NCBI GenBank assembly: GCA_902616905.1
Contig: CACMUP010000012.1
Location: 1 to 42,190, forward strand
Direction: 5' to 3'
DNA from: an uncultured Bacteroidota bacterium
GTDB lineage: Bacteria > Bacteroidota > Bacteroidia > Flavobacteriales > Flavobacteriaceae
DNA: 42,190 nucleotides
Both the position numbers and the translations under genes were made by a program. Positions within the stretch are counted from its first letter, which is position 1; every line of letters starts with the position of its first letter. Shown here in pieces: positions 7,881 to 16,822 of this stretch. The notes beneath the pieces are model-generated. The model made no database searches. It was not told the origin of the DNA and saw only the letters and a list, made by a program, of their open reading frames with translations.

Positions 7881-8938
7881 AAAAAACCATGCATATTTAC
7901 GTTTTCGTAATGAAAACGAACAAAGTTAAGTGCAGCTCTCATTAATTCTCCCATTGAACTGCTTTTAAGAAAAGCATCATCTTTAGTGAATTTATAAATT
8001 TCATTTTTTAATCTATTGAGATTATCTGTGTTTGAAACTTTATCTCCTTGCATTATATTCAGTAATTTTTTTAAACGATTACCAGAACTTATTATTCTTC
8101 TCGCAACAATTGACCGCTCTTCGATTTTGTATTGATTAATTGAGTCATGGTTTAATTTACTGCGAACTAAATCCATTATTGGCATATTTTCTTTAAAAAA
8201 TTGTGGCCGATAAACTGATAGCTTCCCTTCAAAAGATTGCTGATCAAAATCAATAGGTCTAATTTTATAAACTACTTGATCAAAATCATGGGTTGGGACA
8301 ACTACATAATTATATGCTCGCATATCTCCCAATAGACGAATCATACTTCTTTCATTGAATTTTACGTACTCTTTAGCTATTTGTGCTTTTTCAGAATCAT
8401 TGCAATTTGGTAAAAAATCCTTTATAAATATATCACCTGGTATTCCAACAACGTGTTCTTCAATGAGTGTATTATTATTTACTAGAAAGTTCAAATTATA
8501 TGGTGAAAGCATATGTTCATATTCTAAACCATATATACGAGAAGCATCAGTTTGTTTGATATAATAGTAAGTGAAATTATCATTTAGAATGTTACGAATC
8601 TTTATTCTAAATGGTTTTGAATTTCCAAATGTGCAATAATCAATTGAGTCAACATTTAGATAGTGTATCCCTGATTCATTCCCATCGGAATGGAGAAGAG
8701 TATATATTTTTTTTAAATTAAAATCAATCTCTCTCCTTTCCGTGTCAGAAAAATAAACACTTACCCATAAAGTGTCTTTGTCATTTTTATCATATACAAT
8801 TACTGAACCAGAAAACCTCAATAAATCACTATAATATATTGGTGTATCCACCCACCTATCGTATGATTTTAAAAAAACTTCCAATTCTGAAGTGATTTTA
8901 AAAAATGGTTTTTTTTGTGAAATTAATTTTTCATCCAT
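7877..8938 (-). CDS. Conserved hypothetical protein, possible atypical kinase-like fold
   Basis: 353 residues with no signal peptide or membrane segment. I do not recognise a named family. Residues 1-130 are beta-rich with many aromatic residues. The central part has LGDMRAYN (203-210, Asp205 and Asn210) followed 20 residues later by IDFD (229-232). That Asp-x4-Asn ... Asp-Phe-Asp spacing resembles the catalytic loop and metal-binding motif of kinase-like folds such as HipA or aminoglycoside phosphotransferases; a Lys-containing strand (GDIFIKD, 168-174) precedes it. This is inference from a short pattern only. The rest is helical. It is convergent with the pRiA4b ORF-3-like gene (4-base overlap) and divergent from uvrB, with its own -7 box. 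Confidence 0.8.
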   Translation of the reverse strand: MDEKLISQKKPFFKITSELEVFLKSYDRWVDTPIYYSDLLRFSGSVIVYDKNDKDTLWVSVYFSDTERREIDFNLKKIYTLLHSDGNESGIHYLNVDSIDYCTFGNSKPFRIKIRNILNDNFTYYYIKQTDASRIYGLEYEHMLSPYNLNFLVNNNTLIEEHVVGIPGDIFIKDFLPNCNDSEKAQIAKEYVKFNERSMIRLLGDMRAYNYVVVPTHDFDQVVYKIRPIDFDQQSFEGKLSVYRPQFFKENMPIMDLVRSKLNHDSINQYKIEERSIVARRIISSGNRLKKLLNIMQGDKVSNTDNLNRLKNEIYKFTKDDAFLKSSSMGELMRAALNFVRFHYENVNMHGFF

Positions 8939-8951
8939 TCTTTAATATATT

Positions 8952-8959
8952 CAAATTTA
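8952..8959 (-). promoter_or_regulatory. Bacteroidota -7 element for the 353-residue gene
   Basis: Minus strand reads TAAATTTG, an exact TAnnTTTG match, 13 bases before the ATG at 8938. The expected leader is about 8-9 bases. No convincing -33 TTTG at 19-20 bases; the nearest is at 8987-8990, 27 bases away. Confidence 0.5.
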
Positions 8960-9089
8960 TTTACCTAAAGATTTACAGTGGTTTTTCAAATATATATAAA
9001 ACGTATATATAAAAAATTATTCCTAAGAATATAATGATGCCCTAAAAATGAAGATCGTATTTTGTAATTTAGTTACCTGAACAAAATTT

Positions 9090-11078
9090 ATGGAATTCCA
9101 ACTTATTTCTGAATTTAAACCTACTGGTGATCAACCACAAGCAATAAAAGAAATTGTAAATCAATTTTTTAATCATGATAAATATGTTGTTTTGAAAGGA
9201 GTTACGGGTTCTGGAAAAACATTTACGATGGCTAATGTTGTAAATCAGCTACGGAGACCAACATTAGTTCTTGCACACAACAAAACTTTGGCAGCACAAC
9301 TATACTCTGAATTTAAACAATTTTTTCCTAACAATGCAGTGGAGTATTTTGTATCATACTATGATTATTATCAGCCTGAGGCATACATTCCTACGACTGG
9401 AACTTATATAGAGAAAGACTTATCAATAAATGAGGAAATTGAAAAACTTAGATTAAGTACAACCTCTTCTCTTCTCTCTGGTAGACGTGACGTAATAGTT
9501 ATAGCTTCAGTATCATGTTTATATGGAATTGGGAACCCTACTGAGTTTGAAAAAAATGTTATTGAATTAAAACAGGATCAATTTATATCTAGAACCCAAT
9601 TAATGCAACGACTTGTTCAAAGTTTATATTCAAGAACTACTGCAGAATTTAAAAGAGGAAATTTTAGAGTTCTTGGAGATATAATTGATGTCTTTCCTGG
9701 ATACTCTGACATTGCGTTTAAATTCCATTTTTTTGGTGACGAAATTGAATTAATTGAAGCTTTTGACCCTATAAATAATCAGAAAATTGAAAATTATAAG
9801 CAAGTAAATATTTATCCTGCAAATATTTTTGTTACCTCACCAGACATACTTCAAAATGCTATTAAACAAATTCAAGATGATTTGATTAAACAGGTTGACT
9901 ATTTTAAAGGAATTGGTAAGTTTTTAGAAGCAAAAAGACTGGAGGAACGGACAGAATTCGATTTAGAAATGATAAAAGAATTAGGGTATTGTTCTGGAAT
10001 TGAAAATTACTCGAGATATTTAGACGGCCGATTACCTGGGACAAGACCCTTTTGCCTACTTGACTATTTCCCAAAAGACTTCTTGATGATAGTTGATGAG
10101 AGTCATGTCACTATATCTCAAGTTCATGCAATGTATGGAGGTGATAGGAGTAGAAAAGAAAACCTTGTTGAATATGGTTTTAGACTTCCAGCAGCGATGG
10201 ACAATCGTCCATTAAAATTTGAAGAATTCGAATCTCTTCAAAATCAAGTAATGTATGTGAGTGCGACACCTGCGGATTATGAAATGCAAAAAACTGAAGG
10301 TGTTTTTGTTGAGCAAATAATTCGTCCTACTGGATTATTAGATCCTTTAATTGAAGTTCGTCCAAGTAAGAATCAAATTGATGATTTGATAGAAGAAATT
10401 CAGTTATGTAATGAAAGGAATGAGCGAACTTTAGTAACTACGCTTACCAAGAGAATGGCAGAAGAATTGACAAAATACTTTACTAGAGTACAAATTCGTT
10501 GCAGATATATTCATAGTGACGTTGAAACTCTTGAAAGAGTAGAAATTATGCAAGATCTAAGAAAAGGGCTTTTTGATGTTTTAATTGGAGTCAATTTGTT
10601 GAGAGAAGGTTTAGATTTACCTGAAGTATCTTTAGTTGCAATCTTAGATGCAGATAAAGAGGGCTTTTTGAGATCCAATAGATCATTGACGCAAACTGTT
10701 GGAAGAGCTGCGAGAAATGTAAATGGAAAGGCTATTATGTATGCGGATACTATTACAAAAAGCATGCAAAAAACAATTAACGAAACTAATTATCGGAGAG
10801 ATAAACAAAATATGTATAATAAGGAGAATAAAATTGTTCCTAAAGCTTTAAATAAATCACTTGATAGCGCGTTAGCTAAAAATTCCGTTTCTACAAATTT
10901 GAAAAAATTGGAGGACCGTAAAATAGCTGAAGACGTGAACCGTTATCTCACTAAACCTGAAATTGAGAAAAAAATCCGTAAAGTTAGAAAGGCTATGGAA
11001 GAAGCAGCTAAGTCCCTTGATTTTATTGAAGCAGCTAAATATCGAGACGAAATTAAAAGTTTACAAAAGCAGTTATAA
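9090..11078 (+). CDS. uvrB: UvrABC excinuclease subunit B
   Basis: 662 residues, full length. UvrB verifies DNA damage after UvrA loading and positions UvrC for incision in nucleotide excision repair. Walker A GVTGSGKT is at 37-44; the damage-probing beta-hairpin region has YYDYYQPEAYIP at 90-101; the Walker B-type DESH is at 336-339, followed by the UvrB-specific MYGGDRSRKE and LVEYGFRLPAAMDNRPL. Helicase motif VI region (QTVGRAARN) is present, and the last 40 residues form the UVR domain that contacts UvrC. The start ATG gives the standard N-terminus (FKPTGDQPQAI). The next gene begins 10 bases downstream. Confidence 0.98.
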   Translation: MEFQLISEFKPTGDQPQAIKEIVNQFFNHDKYVVLKGVTGSGKTFTMANVVNQLRRPTLVLAHNKTLAAQLYSEFKQFFPNNAVEYFVSYYDYYQPEAYIPTTGTYIEKDLSINEEIEKLRLSTTSSLLSGRRDVIVIASVSCLYGIGNPTEFEKNVIELKQDQFISRTQLMQRLVQSLYSRTTAEFKRGNFRVLGDIIDVFPGYSDIAFKFHFFGDEIELIEAFDPINNQKIENYKQVNIYPANIFVTSPDILQNAIKQIQDDLIKQVDYFKGIGKFLEAKRLEERTEFDLEMIKELGYCSGIENYSRYLDGRLPGTRPFCLLDYFPKDFLMIVDESHVTISQVHAMYGGDRSRKENLVEYGFRLPAAMDNRPLKFEEFESLQNQVMYVSATPADYEMQKTEGVFVEQIIRPTGLLDPLIEVRPSKNQIDDLIEEIQLCNERNERTLVTTLTKRMAEELTKYFTRVQIRCRYIHSDVETLERVEIMQDLRKGLFDVLIGVNLLREGLDLPEVSLVAILDADKEGFLRSNRSLTQTVGRAARNVNGKAIMYADTITKSMQKTINETNYRRDKQNMYNKENKIVPKALNKSLDSALAKNSVSTNLKKLEDRKIAEDVNRYLTKPEIEKKIRKVRKAMEEAAKSLDFIEAAKYRDEIKSLQKQL

Positions 11079-11087
11079 TATTATAAA

Positions 11088-12572
11088 ATGCATACTTTAT
11101 TTCGATTTTTTATATTTATTTTTCTATTTAGCTTTTCAATTAAATCTCAAGAGTTGAGTGGAATAATTCTCGATGAAACTAATAAAAAACCTATTCCCTT
11201 TTCAAGTATATATTTAAAATCAGGAAAAGGGGTTGTTTCAAATGAAGAGGGACGATTTCGTTTAAATATAAATTCAGTTAATATAAATGATTCGCTTTTT
11301 ATATCTTGTATGGGCTATCAAACATTAAGATTATTAAATTTTAATGTAAGTGACTCTATTTTTTATTTATCACCAAAAACAATTGAACTTAAATCAATTA
11401 TTTTAAGTAATAATGATTTAAATGTTAATGAAATTATAAAAGAAATTCAAAAGAATGTAAAAGATAAATATGAATTAGGAATTACTAAAAAAAACATGTT
11501 TTTGCGCGAAACGGGATCACAAAAGTTTAAAAAATTTGAAATCAAAATAAAGAAAACATCAATCCCTGAGTTCAATCAAAAATTTTGGGATAGTGCATTG
11601 ATTAGGATACCAAGATATAATGAGTGGTATTTTGAATTACTAGGTAATTTAACTGGTAATTATAGTAATGAAAAACAAAAACTTGAATTAGTTAGAGCCT
11701 TAGAATTAGAAGACAAAGAAAAAACAGCAATATTTGAAAATATTGAAAAATTGTTTGATACAATACTAAATAAAAATATTAAAACCAATTCATTTTTTAA
11801 AATACGTTCAGGAATTATTGGTGGGAAAGTTCAGGTAGATGAAGTAGTCAAAAATTTAAATGACACAATATCTGAGGAACAAAAAATACAAAATAAAAAG
11901 GATGATTTTTTAAAATGGCGAAAAAGGGTTTTAAGCGATCTTATTACTGGCCTTTTTGATGAAGACAAATTAGATTTATCTATTGTAAGAAAAGCTTATA
12001 AATATAAATTTATAGAATCAAATTTCACTTATTTAGGAGAAACACCTGTTTATATTTTTGATTTTATACCTACGGGAAACGCTGATTATAAAGGCAAAAT
12101 TTATATTGATGCCGACAAACTAGCTTTAATTAGGTTAGAATACAAAAATATTAATCCAATAAGAGATTTCAGCATGTTTGGCGTTTCCTTTAAAGAGGAT
12201 CTTAGAGAAGTCGTAATTCAGTTTAAAAAATTAAATTCTGGAAAATATGGATTAGAGTTTTTAGACTTTAATTCAAGTTTTGAGGGTGGATTTGAAAGAC
12301 CATTAGTTATAACAGAAAAAAATAAAATCGTCAAAGGAAGAAATAAGCAAAATCAATTAAAAATGGATCTTAATGTAGTAAATAGAAATACACAAAGATT
12401 TCAATTAGTTGTTTTTGAAACTGAACTCTTAGAAAATAATATATTTGATAAAATTGATGAAAAGGGCAGCCTTCTACCTGTTAATAAAACATCTTATGAT
12501 CCTGAGTTTTGGAAAGGATATACAATTATAGAACCCAATAAAGTCATTCAAGAATTCTCTATCGATAATTGA
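11088..12572 (+). CDS. Secreted carboxypeptidase-regulatory-like domain protein
   Basis: 494 residues with a Sec signal peptide (MHTLFRFFIFIFLFSFSIKS, cleavage near residue 20). Residues 22-95 are a carboxypeptidase-D regulatory-like beta-sandwich (ELSGIILDETNKKPIPFSSI, then SNEEGRFRLNI), the same module that starts many Bacteroidota TonB-dependent receptors, but no plug or barrel follows. The remaining 400 residues have no recognised domain; a segment at about 310-370 (YLGETPVYIFDF, then GKIYIDADKLALIRLEY) resembles beta-rich outer-membrane-associated proteins. It lies 10 bases after uvrB and 48 bases before a GH20 gene on the same strand. A link to glycan handling is possible but shown only by position. 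Confidence 0.75.
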   Translation: MHTLFRFFIFIFLFSFSIKSQELSGIILDETNKKPIPFSSIYLKSGKGVVSNEEGRFRLNINSVNINDSLFISCMGYQTLRLLNFNVSDSIFYLSPKTIELKSIILSNNDLNVNEIIKEIQKNVKDKYELGITKKNMFLRETGSQKFKKFEIKIKKTSIPEFNQKFWDSALIRIPRYNEWYFELLGNLTGNYSNEKQKLELVRALELEDKEKTAIFENIEKLFDTILNKNIKTNSFFKIRSGIIGGKVQVDEVVKNLNDTISEEQKIQNKKDDFLKWRKRVLSDLITGLFDEDKLDLSIVRKAYKYKFIESNFTYLGETPVYIFDFIPTGNADYKGKIYIDADKLALIRLEYKNINPIRDFSMFGVSFKEDLREVVIQFKKLNSGKYGLEFLDFNSSFEGGFERPLVITEKNKIVKGRNKQNQLKMDLNVVNRNTQRFQLVVFETELLENNIFDKIDEKGSLLPVNKTSYDPEFWKGYTIIEPNKVIQEFSIDN

Positions 12573-12620
12573 ATTTAAGTATTTCAATCAAAAAATATAT
12601 TTTAGTACAAAACTAAATGA

Positions 12621-15128
12621 ATGAAAAACTTTGTTTATCTCTTAATACTAAATGTTTTATTTATTCAATGTCAAAAACCTCATAAATATGAATCAAGAGT
12701 AATATTTAAGGTTCATAAATTTGATTTAGATAACGATCAAATGGAAGTTTCATTTGAAATTTTCAATAATTCAGAAAGTACATGGAAAGGTGGACATTGG
12801 TCTCTACATTGGAATCAATTTAGCGGTTCACTACTTCAGTCATCTCTACCTAAAGATGTAAAAATTATTCCAACGAAAAATAGTCAATATTGGCAGATAC
12901 ATTTTGGATCTTCATTTACAATCAAACCAGGTGAATCATTAAAATTATCAGCTATTCAAAAAGGTATTATGAGAAGACTTGTAATGGGACCAATAGGTTT
13001 TTTTGTTCACAATTCTAAAGGAAACCGACTCTATGATTTAGATGATCAAATTGATTGGAAAACAGCAGAAGGAGTTGATGAATTAAATATACCTTCTGCA
13101 GAAGATAGATTCTATTCATTCAAAGGAATAAATAAATTACCAAAAAAAAATCTCCATTTGATAATTCCTAGTCCCAAAAGCTTTATAAACAAAAATAGTT
13201 ATCGAAATTTCCCAGATAATTTGAAAATAAATTTTGGTGAGTTTAGTGAAAAAGATGAATTTTTAATAAATCTCTTACAAAAAGGTTTAACAAATAAAAT
13301 AGTAAAAGGTAATGAAAAATCTCAAATTCATATTTTAAAAAATAATGAATTGGGTAAAGAGGAATATCAACTTAAGATCCAAGAAAATTTAATTTCTATA
13401 AATGTATCAAGTTATAGTGGTCTCTTGTATGCTTTTATTTCATTAAATCAAATCCTTTATAATTCACAAGAAGAAAAAATGGGAATCCCATTAACAGAAA
13501 TAAATGATTCACCTAGATTTAATCATAGAGGGTTTATGTTAGATATATCTAGAAATTTTTATTCCAAGGAAAAAATTCTTCAAATCATTGATTTAATGGC
13601 TTATTATAAGCTTAATGTGCTTGACTTAAGACTTACTGACGATGAGGGTTGGAGAATAGAAATTCCAGGACTTCCAGAATTAACTCAAGTTGGTAGTAAG
13701 AGAGGTTTTACAAAAGACGAAAACGATCGTCTTTTACCAATGTATGGTTCTGGATCTGGTAAAAAAAATACACATGGAAATGGATTTCTATCTCGAAAAG
13801 ATTTTATTGAAATACTAAAAGTGGCTAAAGAAAGAAATATTCGTGTAGTTCCCCAAATCAGTTTTCCGTCTCATGCAAGAAGTGCTATAATTTCAATGAA
13901 AGTTAGATATGAATCTCTTATGGCAAGAGGCGAAGTTGAAACTGCTAACGAATTTCGACTTCATGATCCCAATGATAAAAGTGAATATACTTCTGCTCAA
14001 CTTTTTAGTGACAATACAATTTGTATTTGTAGTCCTAGTGCATTTCGTTTTTATGATAAAGTTGTTTATGAAATTAAAGCAATGTTTGATGAAGCAAATC
14101 ATACAATGGAAACTTTTAATATTGGAGCAGATGAATTGCCTTTTGGTGTATGGAAAAATTCACCCATATGCGATGATTATATAAATAATTCCAGCAATAT
14201 TAATTCTTATCAAGATTTATATGATTCAAGTGTAAAGCGTATTAATAAAACAATAGTTTCAAATGGAGCTCGAATGGCTGGATGGGAAGATATTCTTTTG
14301 ATTCACAGCGAAAAAAGTCAATCTGAGATAGATATAAATAACAATTTGTTAGATATTGATTTTATTCCAAGTGTATGGAATAATATTTGGGGAGAAGGTC
14401 GTGAAGATATGATATACAAGCTAAGTAATATTGGTTTTCAATCAATTATGAGCAATTCATCTGCTTTTTATTTTGATATGACAGACGATATGGATATGGA
14501 AAATCCAGGCCTTGACTGGTCAGGTTTTGTAAATTATAAAGATACTTGGGGCACTGAACCATTAAATGTATTTGCTAATAAAGTTAAATTGAAAAGCTTA
14601 AAACTAGGCGATAATGATTTTAGAAATAGAGTCAGTTTAAAAGAAAATGCTGTCCCAAATTTTTTGGGTATTCAATCTCAATTATGGACTGAAACAGCAA
14701 CAAGTGATTATCATTTTGACCGTATGTTAATGCCTAATCTAATAATTTATTCTGAACGTGCATGGAGTTCAAAAGAAGATTGGCTAGATAAAAAAACAGC
14801 TCAAGAACAAGAACCCTTATTAAATAAATCATGGAATCGTTTTGTAAACACAGTAGGACAGCGACATTTACCAATGATATCTAAGTTATATGAGGATATT
14901 TTATTTGATATACCAAAAGCTGGTGGAGTCGTTGAAAATGGAACACTCAAAATTCGTCAACAATTTCCTGGTTTAAATATTCGATATACCTTAGACGGAT
15001 CAGAACCTGATTTGAATTCAAATTTATACGATGGTCCTGTAGAAGTTTCTTCATTAAGTGATGTTGTGATACGAGTATTTGATATTAATGGTAGAGGTGG
15101 GAGTTCAATTAAAATTAAACAAAAATGA
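12621..15128 (+). CDS. GH20 beta-N-acetylhexosaminidase lipoprotein with CHB_HEX domains
   Basis: 835 residues. The signal peptide ends in the lipobox LFIQC, Cys17, so it should be lipid-anchored. Domain order: CHB_HEX-like carbohydrate-binding beta-sandwich (about 24-150; WKGGHWSLHWNQFSG), GH20b alpha/beta domain (about 170-300), TIM-barrel GH20 catalytic domain (about 300-735; HRGFMLDISRNFY, LTDDEGWRIEIPGL) and a chitobiase-type C-terminal domain (about 770-835; YTLDGSEPDLNS). The catalytic pair is Asp504-Glu505 in GADE. GH20 enzymes use the substrate 2-acetamido group as nucleophile and remove terminal GlcNAc or GalNAc. The stop overlaps the next gene's start as ATGA. The multi-domain layout is that of bacterial chitobiases, so chitin oligosaccharide or another beta-GlcNAc glycan is the likely substrate. 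Confidence 0.93.
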   Translation: MKNFVYLLILNVLFIQCQKPHKYESRVIFKVHKFDLDNDQMEVSFEIFNNSESTWKGGHWSLHWNQFSGSLLQSSLPKDVKIIPTKNSQYWQIHFGSSFTIKPGESLKLSAIQKGIMRRLVMGPIGFFVHNSKGNRLYDLDDQIDWKTAEGVDELNIPSAEDRFYSFKGINKLPKKNLHLIIPSPKSFINKNSYRNFPDNLKINFGEFSEKDEFLINLLQKGLTNKIVKGNEKSQIHILKNNELGKEEYQLKIQENLISINVSSYSGLLYAFISLNQILYNSQEEKMGIPLTEINDSPRFNHRGFMLDISRNFYSKEKILQIIDLMAYYKLNVLDLRLTDDEGWRIEIPGLPELTQVGSKRGFTKDENDRLLPMYGSGSGKKNTHGNGFLSRKDFIEILKVAKERNIRVVPQISFPSHARSAIISMKVRYESLMARGEVETANEFRLHDPNDKSEYTSAQLFSDNTICICSPSAFRFYDKVVYEIKAMFDEANHTMETFNIGADELPFGVWKNSPICDDYINNSSNINSYQDLYDSSVKRINKTIVSNGARMAGWEDILLIHSEKSQSEIDINNNLLDIDFIPSVWNNIWGEGREDMIYKLSNIGFQSIMSNSSAFYFDMTDDMDMENPGLDWSGFVNYKDTWGTEPLNVFANKVKLKSLKLGDNDFRNRVSLKENAVPNFLGIQSQLWTETATSDYHFDRMLMPNLIIYSERAWSSKEDWLDKKTAQEQEPLLNKSWNRFVNTVGQRHLPMISKLYEDILFDIPKAGGVVENGTLKIRQQFPGLNIRYTLDGSEPDLNSNLYDGPVEVSSLSDVVIRVFDINGRGGSSIKIKQK

Positions 15129-16228
15129 TAACTAACAAAAATAAACGTTTACTAGCCCTAGACATATTAAGGGGATTGACAATAATATTTATGATTATAG
15201 TTAATACTCCTGGATCTTGGAGTCATGTATATGCTCCTTTACTTCATGCTGATTGGAACGGAATTACTCCAACAGATTATATATTTCCTACTTTTTTATT
15301 CATAGTAGGTGTTTCAATTGTACTTTCTTTTACAAAGCAAATTGAAATGGGGAAAAGTCGATCAGAGATGACAAAAAAAATATTTATACGTGCTTTAAAA
15401 ATATATGCAGTAGGTATTTTTTTGTGGCTTTGGCCAAGTTTTAATTTTGATAGTATTAGATGGGTTGGTGTTCTTCATAGAATAGCATTTGTTTTTTTAG
15501 TATGTGCAATTCTTTTTTTGTACACCTCAAAAAGAATACAACTATATTCAGGAATTGGACTTTTACTTTTTTATTGGATTCTTATGGTATATATCCCTGT
15601 TCCAGGAGTTGGTGTTCCCGATCTCAGTATTCCAGAAAAAAATTGGGCACATTATATTGATTCGATACTTTTACCAGGAATATTATGGGAAGACACTTGG
15701 GATCCAGAAGGAATTTTAAGTACACTCCCGTCTATTGCGACTGGTATTATGGGTATGATTTCAGGTTACATTTTATTAGGTAAAGAAGAGCTTATCAAAA
15801 AAATTAATAAAATCTTCTTTGTAGGGTTTACACTAATTCTTGTTGGTGATATTGTTCAATGGTTTTTCCCTCTAAATAAAAACTTATGGAGTTCATCCTT
15901 CAGTTTGCTCATGGGTGGTATTAGTTCTTTAGCTCTAGCTGCTTCACTGTTTATTTTTGACTTAAGAAAAATTCAATATCAATTTAAATTTGCTGAAGCC
16001 TTTGGAGTAAATTCAATTCTTGCTTATTCTCTTTCTAGCATGCTAACTGTTATTTTTTATAGTTCTAAGTTATGGGGTATTGCATTTAATCAAGAGTTCA
16101 TTAAATTTTGGGGGATTATCGGGCTCCCGCTAAAATTGGGCTCTTTAATATATGCAATAATTTATGTATTTGTCCTATGGATACCTTGTAATTATTTATA
16201 CAAAAAGAAAATTTTTATAAAACTCTAA
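15125..16228 (+). CDS. Membrane acetyltransferase, heparan-alpha-glucosaminide N-acetyltransferase-like (DUF5009)
   Basis: 367 residues with about ten membrane helices. The first part, RLLALDILRG at about 8-17 followed by ITPTDYIFPTFLFIVG, is typical of the bacterial DUF5009/YeiB relatives of human HGSNAT, which moves acetyl from cytoplasmic acetyl-CoA across the membrane to terminal glucosamine. His41 in LLHADWNG aligns by eye with the active-site His of HGSNAT in its HAPWNG context. The ATG overlaps the GH20 stop by four bases (ATGA), so translation is probably coupled. In many Bacteroidota such genes sit with hexosaminidases. Inferred role: N-acetylation of periplasmic amino sugars to make them GH20 substrates; O-acetylation cannot be excluded. 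Confidence 0.87.
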   Translation: MITNKNKRLLALDILRGLTIIFMIIVNTPGSWSHVYAPLLHADWNGITPTDYIFPTFLFIVGVSIVLSFTKQIEMGKSRSEMTKKIFIRALKIYAVGIFLWLWPSFNFDSIRWVGVLHRIAFVFLVCAILFLYTSKRIQLYSGIGLLLFYWILMVYIPVPGVGVPDLSIPEKNWAHYIDSILLPGILWEDTWDPEGILSTLPSIATGIMGMISGYILLGKEELIKKINKIFFVGFTLILVGDIVQWFFPLNKNLWSSSFSLLMGGISSLALAASLFIFDLRKIQYQFKFAEAFGVNSILAYSLSSMLTVIFYSSKLWGIAFNQEFIKFWGIIGLPLKLGSLIYAIIYVFVLWIPCNYLYKKKIFIKL

Positions 16229-16258
16229 AAAAAACGGTCTATTTAAAGAATAGACCGT
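16226..16258 (-). terminator. Rho-independent terminator of hsp20
   Basis: A perfect 10-bp stem, ACGGTCTATT (16234-16243) with AATAGACCGT (16249-16258), has a 5-base loop. Read on the minus strand it is followed at once by a run of eight T, so it is a strong terminator for the hsp20 transcript, about 29 bases after its stop. Read on the plus strand it is followed only by CTTAA, so it may act weakly for the acetyltransferase gene. Confidence 0.85.
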
Positions 16259-16286
16259 CTTAAACAAAAATAAATAACTAATCTAA

Positions 16287-16706
16287 TTACTTAACTTTTA
16301 TCAATTTTTTTGGTTCTGGTAAAGCCTCGTCTCGTTTTGACAAAGTAATCTTTAATATACCTCCCTTATATGTAGCTTCAATCTTCGAAGAATCAACGCT
16401 ATCAGGGATACTAAATGTTCTTTTAAAACTATCATAGTCAAATTCAATTCTAGCTGATTTTGAATTATCTGACTTACTTTCCTGGTTAAATGAAGATGAA
16501 ATAGATAAAAGACCGTCTTCTATCTCTATTTCAAAGTCATTTTTATTTTTCCCTGGAATTGCAAGTTCAATTTCAAAATGTGTATCTAACTCCTTGATAT
16601 TTACAGCAGGTACTGAAATAGTGTGCCTATTATAATTCCAGTCAAGATTAATAAAATCATCTAAAATTGATGGAATATATTTTGTTTTATTACTTATTAA
16701 GTTCAT
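16287..16706 (-). CDS. Hsp20/alpha-crystallin small heat-shock protein
   Basis: 139 residues, the usual size of bacterial small heat-shock proteins: ATP-independent holdases that bind unfolding proteins in the cytoplasm as oligomers. The alpha-crystallin domain runs from about 32 (VPAVNIKE) to 128, with IELAIPGK, IEDGLLSI and the signature YKGGILKITL near the end. The C-terminal tail KKLIKVK supplies an I-x-V type anchor for oligomer assembly. It is monocistronic: a strong terminator follows, and the upstream region carries two TGAC-N5-GTC inverted repeats that look like operator sites. Confidence 0.95.
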   Translation of the reverse strand: MNLISNKTKYIPSILDDFINLDWNYNRHTISVPAVNIKELDTHFEIELAIPGKNKNDFEIEIEDGLLSISSSFNQESKSDNSKSARIEFDYDSFKRTFSIPDSVDSSKIEATYKGGILKITLSKRDEALPEPKKLIKVK

Positions 16707-16777
16707 ATTATAAATTTTAAGTTTAACAATTTTTTAGTTATTTAACCATAGACAAAACTTAGGCCAAATAATAAAAT

Positions 16778-16790
16778 TGACATTTTGTCA
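16778..16790. promoter_or_regulatory. Inverted repeat TGACA-N3-TGTCA upstream of hsp20
   Basis: Perfect palindromic arms (TGACA TTT TGTCA), 72-84 bases before the hsp20 ATG. A second, imperfect copy lies 32 bases further upstream at 16810-16822. The pairing and the stress-gene context suggest a regulator-binding site. It is not CIRCE, which has a different sequence. Confidence 0.5.
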
Positions 16791-16809
16791 TTAATTTTAA
16801 TAAATAAAC

Positions 16810-16822
16810 TGACTTTATGTCG
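16810..16822. promoter_or_regulatory. Second copy of the hsp20 upstream repeat, TGACTTTATGTCG
   Basis: Matches the 16778 repeat in the TGAC-N5-GTC core with one arm base changed. It directly abuts the stop codon of sucC. Start-to-start spacing of the two copies is 32 bases, close to three helical turns, so both would face the same side of the DNA. Confidence 0.4.

Noticed and set aside
7900-7918. Hairpin CGTTTTC/GAAAACG as terminator of the heme A synthase operon
   Set aside because: Only a 7-bp stem of mostly A-T pairs with no T run following on the plus strand.
16745-16770. A sigma-54-type promoter upstream of hsp20 (minus strand TGGCCTAAGTTTTGT)
   Set aside because: The spacing is close but the -12 element has GT in place of GC and the -24 element departs from GGCAC, so the match is too weak.
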